Shown piece by piece: positions 21,120 through 32,400 of a stretch of 64,000 nt of DNA. This stretch comes from Albula goreensis (taxonomy: Eukaryota; Chordata; Actinopteri; Albuliformes; Albulidae). How positions within the stretch are numbered: position 1 is the stretch's first letter; each line of letters opens with the position of its first letter. The DNA is taken from contig CM040749.1 in assembly GCA_022829145.1 (NCBI GenBank), forward strand, positions 19,181,987 to 19,245,986, in the 5' to 3' direction. Made by a program: the position numbers and the translations under genes. The notes beneath the pieces were generated by a model. It was not told where the DNA came from. It did not search any database and saw nothing but the letters and a program-made list of their open reading frames with translations.

Positions 21120-21433
21120 GATGAAGAGGGGCCTGTTTTTTTAGCGAGCAATGTGAAAGAGTTTTGGCCTGATGTAGGTGGCTGGATAGCTATACTTAGC
21201 AAGCTAACTGTTGATGGTTGATCATACTCGTCAAATGTTCTGTTTATTAACCTAATGATCCTGTAGGTACGTGAGAGATTGATAAGAAGATAATAATTCG
21301 TTGTGAGACTGACGGTGGATACATCAAGGATTCCTTTATAAGACATGAATATCACACTCTCCTTAAGAAAAGAGGAATGAACGAATACGTTCATCCAAAT
21401 GACTATTTGACCGTGCGTAACGAAGAGGATCAG
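21120..21433 (+). other. Two candidate exons of an unrecognised protein
   Basis: Segment 21120-21177 follows TTATTTTTCAG and reads DEEGPVFLASNVKEFWPDV plus one base, then donor GTGGCT. Segment 21276-21433 continues the phase (EIDKKIIIRCETDGGYIKD, later IRHEYHTLLKKRGMNEYV and HPNDYLTVRNEEDQ) up to donor GTAATT. The peptide has a natural composition and no stop for over 50 codons, but the 21276 acceptor (GTGAG) is poor. I do not recognise a domain. It may be a young, lineage-specific or decaying gene. Confidence 0.3.
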
Positions 21434-22900
21434 GTAATTAATGTTAACATGTTTTAATCTAATTTGCTTTTCAATATGCGCGTTGATTTACCCAAGTCCA
21501 ATGCAAAATTGAGTACCACCTCGGCTCGGGGTGGTAAATAATTGTAGCATGCAATAGGCCAGTGACTTGCACTACTAGCAATTATGTAATTGATTATATA
21601 TTTGGAATTCAAATGTAGTGTGACCAATGAATTAAGTAGACATTACTGCAACCACAAAAGCAAGGACAATCTACTTTGTGTTCCTGGAATTGTAGTCAGC
21701 AACTTGCATTGATGTAAGGAGTGGACCACACTCCTTAATTTTTAACTTTCAAGATGTTGCACAAATTGAATGTGTATTTAGTCTACCTTATATCGTTAAT
21801 GGGTTATACATGCTCTTCTTCTTTTTCTTCTGGCTCTAAGCATTCTTGAAATACTTCAATTAATAATATCTTTCACACTTAAGATGAAGCATCTAGAAAT
21901 GAATGCAATGTGAAAGCCCTGCAAGGAGAGACAGAGTGTTATGATGCAGTCGTTAAGACTCATCAAAGGGGCCCCTGTCCGTATCCCAGAAGCAGTCTGG
22001 GAAGACTCCCAAGTATGCAAGTCACAAGCTTTTAAATTTGCCTCCTGCCTTTGAGAGCAATCTGTGCCATTTGTCTGCCTGGTCCATTAGCATGTGGGGC
22101 CACCGGAGGAGACTGCATGTGCTGCATGTGGAATCGTGGGAAATGTGAGGGTTCCCCTTCACCCCCACTGGTAACCCCCACCCTCCTCCTTCCTCACCAT
22201 GCATGCCATACATGCACCTACCCATAAACAATCTGTTTATAATTAAAGGCAAATCAAAACATCAATGAGAGGTGAGTCATGGGGGATGGGGTGGGGTTAT
22301 GCAAATACAAACAGAATGCCTCTTGTTTTTACTTTCACAGCTTTTATTTTGGTTTGTGACAGACAGGAAGATAAACCACACAAAACAAAAATTGTTTTAC
22401 AGTATTTTACATTTTTACAGTAATGAGAATTTTGCTTTCTTGTGTCCCAAGTAACCTTTTGCATTGAAGTAAGGCTCTGTCATATATGCAGTGTTTACTG
22501 AATTTAAAACTAATTCAGTGCTTTTGAACTGTGGCCCTTAATTAAGTGGTACACTGCATATATTCCTTTTTCATTATGGAGAATATTATACTTCTATTCA
22601 TTTGTTAATTGCTTGCTTGAACTCTGTTTTTCTTACCACTTCTTTATTGGTCTATGTTGTTATTTTTCCATATTTTTTGACAGAAAAGTTTCCTGGTGAT
22701 ACTTTGATGTTTTTTGGGCAACTGTACTGAAAACCATTCAGTGTTTTACATTCTGTGCTGAACCTATGTCTATCAGGACATTTCTCTGCTTAGTGTAGCC
22801 GGACAGAATTTGTATGCTAATGTATAGTTAGCAGTTTTGTGATGTGACACGGTAACTCTGTGTCCCTTTAAATCCTATGGTGAGGGGGGTGTGTTGTAGC
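21434..22900. other. Intergenic DNA without supported features
   Basis: I see no convincing exon, RNA gene or repeat family. The strand composition shifts from AT-rich to GC-rich near 22860, approaching the presumed CCDC9B promoter. Confidence 0.5.
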
Positions 22901-23204
22901 CAGAGTGGTGAGTAAAGGAACGGCGGACAGGGGGAGGAGGGGAATGGCAGGGGAAGGGGGGGTGAAGGGTAATTTTAACCGAGAGCAAGTGCTTGTGAGA
23001 GAGTGAACGAGCGGGCGGGTGCTGTGAAATACGTTCACAGGGGCGCTCTGTGCATTTGTCAGGCTTCTTGGCTGGCAGCCCAACTTGGCTTTTTGTAATC
23101 AAGGCATGATCGCAGACTCCATGCAGCTCCCTGCTCCGCTCCCGGCTGCCTCGCGTTTGGAAGGAGCCCAGCTTTCGCCGATGACATCCAAAATGCACAG
23201 ACCT
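22900..23204 (+). other. CCDC9B: Probable non-coding first exon/promoter of CCDC9B
   Basis: A purine-rich, GC-rich stretch ends at the donor GTGAGT (23205), and the next plus-strand acceptor with a known coding exon is at 29457. An open frame in it (ending MTSKMHRP) would run out of frame into the first coding exon and overlap the CCDC9B start, so it would act as an upstream ORF. Assignment to CCDC9B is by position only; the 5' end is not visible. Confidence 0.4.
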
Positions 23205-23206
23205 GT

Positions 23207-23290
23207 GAGTCTCTTTCCCTCTCTTCCTCTCTCCCTCTCTCTTTCGCTCTCTCTCTCGCTCCCCCCCTCTCTGTCTCATTCTTTCCCCTC
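23207..23290 (+). repeat. CT-rich (polypyrimidine) tract
   Basis: An imperfect CTCT/CCCT repeat directly follows the GTGAGT donor of the probable first exon. It is simple sequence; its position could affect splicing or promoter chromatin, but that is inference. Confidence 0.8.
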
Positions 23291-26200
23291 TCGCTCTGTG
23301 CGAAGATTGTGTCTGTTAAAAGAATAGAGAGTCTGAGCCTGATGCAGTGCTGCAGAGCTCTTGCCGCGTTCTTGCCTGTGCTGCTTCTGTCTCTCTCTGC
23401 TCTCTTGTTGACGGCGTGGACGCGGGGCGTCAGATATCAGGGCTGGGAAGAGAGGTCTCCGCCAGCCATTGCTCCAGTGGCCTCTCACGCCTAAGCCCCA
23501 GCCCTGGCGCCGTCGGCCAAACGTCAGAGCCTCTGTGTGCGCGAGTCAGCCGCTGTGGGTTCTGGACCTGCCAGCCTCTCAGGGGATCCCGCAGAGAGTG
23601 GAAGTATGTTGGGGTGCCATTCTCTCTCTGTCACCCCCACTTCTCACACCCCCCCACATTAAGTCCCCCTCTACACTGAGGACACAGTCTGCGTTTCTAG
23701 CTGACGGACCTGCCTTTGATCCGCGCTCTCCTCCTGGTCCTCTGGTACATCTGTTTCTATCTAAAACTGCTTGTGAAGGCCTGCGGTGGTGGGAGACCTT
23801 GCTGGACAGAAACTGTAAGGGGCAGTTTGTAACGAAACATTGCACCCAACCTTTGTGAGTCCAACTTTTCTTTGAGATCTTTTGCAATTGTTTGGTAAGT
23901 TGTTGTATGCTAGAGACAGAATGTTGTCTTGAGACTGCCATTTGTCTTTCTCCTAGGATTGTACTGTAAGACGCATTCGATCTGTAAGCCTTCTTTTGTG
24001 AAGTTCAAACATTATTTGTGTTTAAAGATGCCAATTTCGCTTTAATGTTGCTTTTGAGATACCAGAATGAGTTATGTTGCTGTGTCCAAGCAAAGCGTTT
24101 TAATCTATTCCCATATTAGGATTTTTTTGTAATGGGACTGCAGGCCGGTACAGTTGATCCAAATCTGAAATCCCCCACATTGTTATTTCCATGACACAAG
24201 ACCCAAACGGACAGCCACTCCCTTCAAAATAGCAGTGGATTTGTGCAGAGGGATCCAGTGCAAATCTTTGCCCATACATGAATCATTGTCCCGCTTTGTG
24301 TGGAATGTCACATGGATGGTATCGCTCCACCCGGTGAGGATACTCTTTTGTCGTCACTGCAGCGACAGTGGGTGAGTGGCAGCTTCTCACCATCTCCTCC
24401 CCTCTTTCTGGCAGCTTGTCCATCTGCACTGTGGGATGGACTGTGCCCTTTAAACCTGCTTTGGCATACCCATGCCCAGCACATGGCCAGTGCAGTGTTT
24501 ATTTGTTTCAGCATGTGTCCTCTCGCACTGTTTTCTGCTGGCTTGTCATTGATTCCTGTCTCAGCATGCAACTGTGTCTGGGCAGTAGCACGGTGTCTCA
24601 CCTCATACAGTCATGTTGGCAGCTTGATGTTTGTCGTGGCATTAAGAGTTGAATTATAAACAATGGAGTAATTCATTTATTCTACGGGACAGTGTTTCTT
24701 TGATAAGATACATGTAAGAAATGGAAATAGTTTAAAGTGTTATTTTTTCCATTAGCCTGAACGTGCTATCTACCACCTCTGTCCTCATGAGTGGATTTGT
24801 CAGAACTTCTGTCAGTCGTTTGCTAAATTTGAATCTTAATACGCACACTCTCTTCCTCACTATCTCTATCTCTCTTGCTCCATCTCAGTAGGGAGTAGTT
24901 GTGGATGCAGATTATATGTTAAGTACTACCACATGGCTAGCACCGTGGAACAGGTTGTTTTGTTAATTTGTTTTCCCATTTTTTCAAAGGGAGCTGCTTT
25001 GATTTTTGTAATCTGTATAAGATAGTATACTCCTTTTAACTGAACAGATTGTCAGTGGCTGGGATTCAGTCAGAATTTTGTCCTTAATTTTGGCTAACAA
25101 TAAATTCAGTTGTTCACTCCTGTCTTCACTGATGGATTTGGCAAGTGCAGCAGTGATGAAAATTAACTTGCCATTCTCTTGGGAAAAAATGTTGTACTCT
25201 TATGCAGGTGTAAATAAAACTTGGTTGAAACCCTGCTAGTGTCTGTATTCTCAGTGCAAACCTTTAACAGTGATCATGAGCTACATGAATACTTCTCTCT
25301 CTATAGGTTCTGTACCATCTGTGCAGGTGTGAGTGTATGTGTACGGTGTTGGGGCTTCATACTGTGTGAGTATGGACGAGAGACTCTTGTGAACTTCAGG
25401 AATGTTTTCTCCCGCATTTCCCATGAGTGCCAGGAACACCATCCAGCCTGGCTCACTAGAGTGAGTTTAAAGCCTTTGCCTCCTCAAGTCTGAAAACTGC
25501 CTGTGTGGGAGTGCGACAGAAGCATAAGGAGTGTTTTCATCACTACATCAGCTGCCTGGAGTATGTGCCTTTGTAAACGAGGTATGAAAGACATTTTGCC
25601 TTTATCACATATGCACACGGATGAAAGGAAGCACTCTGATCCTCCCACCATGAGAACATCTTTCCAGAAAGTGGTTTAAATAAGAGTCACGTAAGGAAAT
25701 GTTAAAAGACCATATACTTACAACTATGCCTGAGACACCCAGGCTTAGTGACAGATTTGTTTTCATTGAAAAGACAAACAGATGACACTAGCCTCCATTG
25801 CTCATTAGTAATGGAGGACCCTGCCCATCCAGCTCCCAGCCCCCCTCTCTCCTCTCCAGCACTGCTGCACACTTTGCAGAGCCCTGCTGGTGCAACACGG
25901 TCTGCTCTGGCCAAACTGCAGGATGAGTGTTCATTCCCCCAAGCATGTCAGATATGTGCCCTTTAGTGCACCCTGCAGCCATTTAAAGCGACCGTGTCTC
26001 TAATGTGTCCTGAGGCCCACACTGACTGTTGTTGAGGGGGTAAATAGAGGTAAACAGGATCATTGTACTCACAAGGTTTGGGTGCCACAGCAGTAGCTCA
26101 TAATGTTCTGTGGTAGGCAGGGCCATGTGAAGTGCATTGACAGTCTTATGGCTGACTACACAATATGTAATGTTACCTATAGTAGAATGGATTACTCAAA

Positions 26201-28911
26201 TTTTGATAGGAGACATATGTAGTCTAAAGCATTATTCAAAAGTCTGCAGTGGGTCTTTATGATCTTATTACTAAGGGAACATTTAATGGCTTCGTAGGAG
26301 TAGGACTAACTTATAAGTATTACGTTCTTTTTCTGCACTTGATGTCAGGACTAATTTATTTCATGAGTTGTAATTGATAGGCACAGTTATGAAAATGGAT
26401 ATTTGTAAACCATAAAGGATTACATTGCATTTGCCAGTATGGTAGGATTTAATGGTGCTGTCATCATGATAACTCTAGATTTGAGTGTGTGCTTGCTTGC
26501 TAACAATAGCATTTCAGGTAAAATCTGTCTGGAATCATGCTATTAGGAAATGAACTGCCTTTTAGTACATGCCCCATTTTGTACAGAATTACTGCCTGAG
26601 TTCTAGCAAAAATGAATAAAATTCAGGAGCTATATTTGTCATGAAGCATGTAGTAAATAGAAATGTAGTAAAACAGCATTGTGGCATTGTAAAAATGCAG
26701 TTGATGTTGACTGCACCCTTGTTTTTGCTTTGAAAATGTTAAACTGCAGTCAGAAACACTGACTGCATTTTTTTGTTTATTGAAAAGACATGCTCTGCCC
26801 TATGTCTGCTACACTTTTGTAGAACTTCATCTACCAGGGGAAGTTCCACCCTGCTCAAAAACCCATAACTAACCTAACAGTGTGTCATTTTCAAATGGCT
26901 GGATGCCAGATGGCGCAGTATTTGGCTAGTAGGGCTAATATTTGCTTGCAGACTGTCAAGCCAGATAAGCAGCCATCTCAAGCGACAACTGATCACCACT
27001 AGTCACCCAATATTATATGCTCCTTAGGATACTCACATGAACATCGTTTTCCCTTTAAACAGCTGTAACAAACTGTGTTGCAGACATGTGAGAAAGCATT
27101 GGGGCTTTAACGAGAGACTTGTGGTCTGAGCAGTCGTGCTGACTTCCCCAAGAGTTTGTAGACGTTATACGCTTACTTTCCCCTTTGGTAACTGACCCTG
27201 CTAATGAATTGTCAATCTGTAAGATTGTAATGCTGGTCAGCTGAAACTTGGAGTGTGTGCGTGTGTGTGGAGGGGAGGTGATGGTCAGTGCTCAGAGACA
27301 AATGGGTTTTAGCTGAAAGCATACTGATCCTGCCCCAACCTGGGCTATTTTTGGGTGAATATTTAAACATCAAAGTATGATCACTGCTCATTGAAAATAT
27401 GCTTTATGAAGAGCTTTTGTAGGATTTAAGAACTACGATTGAGAATGATGGAGTCATGTAGCGCTGTAAAAATAATATAGACTTTGTTTTACAGCCTAAG
27501 TGACGCAAAAGTGATGATAATACTTATTTTATCCAAATGTTTTATATTCAAAACAGGAGTGTTTGAGGGTTTTCTGCATGCTTCTGGTCTGTTCATTTAC
27601 ATTTGATTGAAAGTATTGAATATTTGTTTGTAATGGCTTGTTTTCTTAGCAGCTCAATATTCTTTACCATAGCAGGCTGGCTAGCAAGTGAGTCATTATT
27701 GGCAAATCATGACTTATAGTAGGCAAGAGATCCATAGTATGAGCAACAGGATCAAGGCAGTGGCACAGGTACAAATGCATTAAGCAGTCATACAGGAGAG
27801 GGACATGCTACTGGAGAAGCTTCCTAAGCAGCAGCACAGGGGACAGCCAGTTAGGGAGCACACTTCCTGACCTTGGCCAACTAATGTACATGTATTGCTG
27901 GTCACAGGCAGTGATGTTGGGTGTAATTTTACTAACCTGTGGTGTAACAAGCCACTGAAATGCTAAGCAGCCAGTTTTGTAAATATCTCCATATTTGGCA
28001 AGCTTTGGGCCATTGCTGATTGGTAAATTTAGGCAGCATCAAAGTGCATTCTATCAAAAACACAAAATGAGCATTTTTCACTTAATTTATCATTAAACGT
28101 ATTTATATCCAAAATGCACTTTATTCCTTTTTATATCAGCACAAAAACATCAATTGTGCCAGGAGTAGTTTAGTTAGTGTCTTCTGGTTGTCAGTATCTA
28201 TTAATTATTTCTGGTCATATCTTGTGAGGAGTTGCTAACACTATACCAATACATTTAGACATGTTTCCAAATGATTTGTTATGCAAATTCTGTGATTTAT
28301 ATCCAGCTGCATCTTACTGCCAAGCGCGGAATTTAGAATTTGTTACAACTTGACAAGTTAGAATTGCTATGTGACATGCCAATCATTTTACGACAGGAAA
28401 ACACCTTATTACCTGCAAGTAAACAATTTTACGTCTGCTCTGTGTCAAATAATGCTTATTGCTTCTGTCAGGGAATTTTAGGTTTCCACTCTACCTTTTT
28501 GTTATCATTTTTAATTTTTCCAGGATCAATAGGAGATTATGTTTTGGAAGATATGGCCTCTGGAGGATACACATGATATTCACCATTTGAATATGAATTT
28601 ATTTACTGGCTTCAAGCCCTTGTTAATAGAAAATAAAACCAAGGAAACTGTATTGGTGATGTAATCCAGTAAAATGTAAAAACATGTAAAATCTTAAAAA
28701 AAAGACCAATATTCTGTGTCTCAGGTTATGTATGATCTGAAATTGGGAGCGTTGATTCAGTCAATTTAGTTCATATTATACATTCCTGGTATTTTTTGTT
28801 GCAGTGTTTCGTGTCATCATAGTGGATTTGTTGCATTCACATGTGTGTCAACCAGATTAGCTAAATTCTTTATGCGGCAGTACATTGATTAGGAATGTGT
28901 TTTCTTACAGT
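23291..28911 (+). other. CCDC9B: CCDC9B first intron (inferred), no coding exon seen
   Basis: About 5.6 kb with no recognisable protein. CpG-richer sequence continues to about 23850 and again near 24300-24420, so alternative promoters or first exons could lie there. A pyrimidine tract and acceptor near 25303 (CTCTATAG) precede no recognisable coding exon. The remainder is AT-rich. Confidence 0.45.
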
Positions 28912-28977
28912 GGCTCATCATCAAACATAGTGCTTTTACAGCCTGGTTATTATTGGGAGTTTCCTGGTGATTTACTG
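28912..28977 (+). repeat. Direct repeat, copy 1
   Basis: About 66 bp nearly identical to 29346-29414 (shared CATAGTGCTTTTACAGCCTG and CCTGGTGATTTACTG). It is preceded by a splice-acceptor-like TTTTCTTACAG. Confidence 0.8.
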
Positions 28978-29345
28978 ATAACATTATGTGTGTTCCATAA
29001 TCATGCGTCTGTAGGCTTTCAAATGTAATTCAAGCAACTGCTTCTGCAAATCACCTTTAAAGTCCTCCTTTTCTCAGTTTGAGAAGCTTTTTAAAATCAG
29101 TCAAAGAATCTAGTGAATGTTATACATGACAGTCCAGAAAATGATTTTGAGAGATGTGTTTTGCCTTATATTGTGTATGTTGCCAATCCATTTCGGCTTC
29201 TGGTGATGTTGTAATATTAGCTGAATTGCGGTGCAGAAGACAGTGGCTCAGTTGCAAAAGGGCAACAGTGTGGATTTGTAAGAGATTGTGATGTGTGAGA
29301 TGAAATAGATAGGGAATCAGCAGGGCTCCTCTGTGCTGTATGGCT

Positions 29346-29414
29346 GGGCTCATCATTGAACATAGTGCTTTTACAGCCTGGTGTTATTTTTGGAAGGTTC
29401 CTGGTGATTTACTG
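29346..29414 (+). repeat. Direct repeat, copy 2
   Basis: The partner of 28912-28977, ending about 40 bp before the acceptor of the first coding exon of CCDC9B. The copies differ by a few substitutions and small indels, which suggests a local duplication. Confidence 0.8.
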
Positions 29415-29467
29415 TCCATTGTGCATCCTGTAGTGACTTCTGTTCTGTGGTTCACAGACTCCCACAG

Positions 29468-32400
29468 ATGTCATGTTCAGAAAAAAAGGATCAGAAGGAT
29501 GCAGAACTGGACAAAAAGATTGAGGCGCTACGAAAGAAGAATGAGGCCCTGATGAAGAGATATCAGGTGGGTCTCCATCTTGCTCATGCTCTTCTCTTCT
29601 AAGCTCCATGGGAAGCTCAGATACAGTTGAGGGTCTGAAAGTAGTAGTACTGTTTCTGGGTTGACAAAGCTGTTTTTTATTGGGTTCTTACCACCTGCCC
29701 TTGTCCAGTCTCCAATACAGAGATAAACCTGCATTAGGCAAGTCTGTTGCATTGTGTAAATTGCACATTAAAGATGGTAGTAAAGCCATTACAGTCAATA
29801 GATCTGGTTTGCTTACATTTTAATGTATTCATGTTCCCAGCCAAATCAGGGAAAATGGCTAATTTCATATTTTGGCACTAGAAAGGGAACATTGTGGTGG
29901 AGCAGCACAAAAATTATTTAGGGAAAACCCTAGATTGATATGGGTACTGGATAGGTGCTGTAACTTAGGCTCAGGAAAACCCTAGATTGGTATGGGTACT
30001 GGATAGGTGCTGTAGCCTAGGCTCAGGAAAACCCTAGATTGGTATGGGTACTGGATAGGTGCTGTAGCCTAGGCTCAGGAAAACCCTAGATTGGTATGGG
30101 TACTGGATAGGTGCTGTAGCCTAGGCTCAGGAAAACCCTAGATTGGTATGGGTACCGGATAGGTGCTGTAGCCTAGGCTCAGGAAAACCCTAGATTGGTA
30201 TGGGTACTGGATAGGTGCTGTAGCCTAGGCTCAGGAAAACCCTAGATTGGTATGGGTACTGGATAGGTGCTGTAGCCTAGGCTCAGGAAAACCCTAGATT
30301 GGTATGGGCACTGGATAGGTGCTGTAGCCTAGGCTCAGGAAAACCCTAGATTGGTATGGGTTCTGGATAGGTGCTGTAGCCTAGGCTCAGGAAAACCCTA
30401 GATTGGTATGGGTTCTGGATAGGTGCTGTAGCCTAGGCTCAGGAAAACCCTAGATTGGCATGGGTACTGGATAGGTGCTGTAGCCTAGGCTCAGGAAAAC
30501 CCTAGATTGGCATGGGTACTGGATAGGTGCTGTAGCCTAGGCTCAGAAACCCTAGATTGGTATGGGTACTGGATAGGTGCTGTAGCCTAGATTCAGGAAA
30601 CCCTAGATTGGTATGGGTACTGGATAGGTGCTGTAGCCTAGGCTCAGGAAAACCCTAGATTGGTATGGGTACTGGATAGGTGCTGTAGCCTAGGCTCAGG
30701 AAAACCCTAGATTGGTATGGGTACTGGATAGGTGCTGTAGCCTAGGCTCAGGAAAACCTTAGATTGGTATGGGTACTGGATAGGTGCTATAGCCTAGGCT
30801 CAGGTAGGGCAAAGGTGTGATGAGTAACAGCGATGGAAGGTCACACACACATGCAGAGCAGTTTACTTTATGAGCTCAGTGCAGTGTCAGATCTTATTCT
30901 GCATATAATCTATGGTCTGATTTTTCTCTAACAGGAAGTGGAAGAGGACAAAAAGAGGGCAGAGGAGGAAGGCATGGCCCTGCAAAGCCGCAAGGGAAAA
31001 GCAGAGGATCTGACAATCACCATCAACAAGTCCACACATGTATGTCTCCCTGCTTCCACCCCAGGGAGATGTTGTCTGTCACTGGAAGCATAGAAGTGCA
31101 CTGAATGCACAGAAATGACCTCACTTTAACACCCATTAGCTACATGAGTCTTGTCATACTTATTTAATTAGGTTTAATCTTGGTATACTGAGAGATGCAT
31201 TGAGATTACTCCTCTCTTCATCATTCTTTCCATGATGGAAATACCTTGTGATCAGTGCCCCCATCCACATCATTAAGACTGGTCTGTATGTTCCAGCAGT
31301 TAATACTGGCCTCTTCATGCCTCTTTGGAACAGGAGACCCGTGTTGTGACAAAGAAACCTGGGAGTGGGGATTCTGCAAATCGGGTGCAGGAGCCACAGC
31401 AGTCGGATGTAAGCCCATTTGGCATGGGCCGGGGAAAGAGGAGACAGCTGCTGGTCACTATGGCTGGCAACACCAAGGCAAGTTTTACTCTTATCATAGA
31501 GGAATCAGCTTGACCACATATATGCCTGTTAACAGCAGCACTGGTATAATGGTTAAGTAGCTAATCTTCTAACTAAGTTTGCCAAGTTTTATTGCCAGGC
31601 CACTGCTATTATACCCTCAAGTAAGGTAATTAACCTGCATTACTTCAGTAAAACATCCACCTGTAGAAGTATATATCCAGCTGGACAAATGGATCGTGTG
31701 TGACAACTGGAAATGTGAACTGTATAGGTCACTCTGGACAAGAGCATCTGTTAAATGCCTAAATGTGATGTGTGAGTTTTAGTGAAGGTTCTAGCCTGAG
31801 CTCTGCCAGAGGTTGCAAGGTTGCAGGCTCTGCAGTAGAAAAGAGTATAATAATTTTACCTTTCTTTCTCACATCACTATATATGTTTGAATACAGCTCT
31901 GTTGATTGACTTTTGACAATAATGACTACTGTGAGTCACCTGTAAACAGAAGGCTATTCATGAATATCCAGCAAGTACTTTAGAGTGATTATACCGCTCT
32001 GGGACGTACAGATTGATAGCTTGTTTTCTTGATTGAAGGGCAAGAGGATTGTAAGTGAGAAGAGGGGGCAGAACCACCCTGCTAGCCCTGGGGGCATGAA
32101 GGACCTGACTGAGGAAGAGGAGGATTTTGAACAAGGTGGAAGAGGAAGGCACCCCCAGCCCTCCAAATCAGACAGCAAGTCACAGGTAGGAGCTGTGAGA
32201 GCACAGGCATGTGACATTGCCTGCATTCCTGTCAGTGACTGCAGTCCTGCACTAAAATATGGCTTTGGTTTGGAGTTCCTGAAGAAACTGCATGCCAGAA
32301 GAACAAGTGCTTAAAACTGTAGATAATTGATCAGACACTCAATTTTCTGGCTCTGTTGGGGCCTTTGGTGTGTTAGGTTAGGCCCCCACCCATCTATTCC

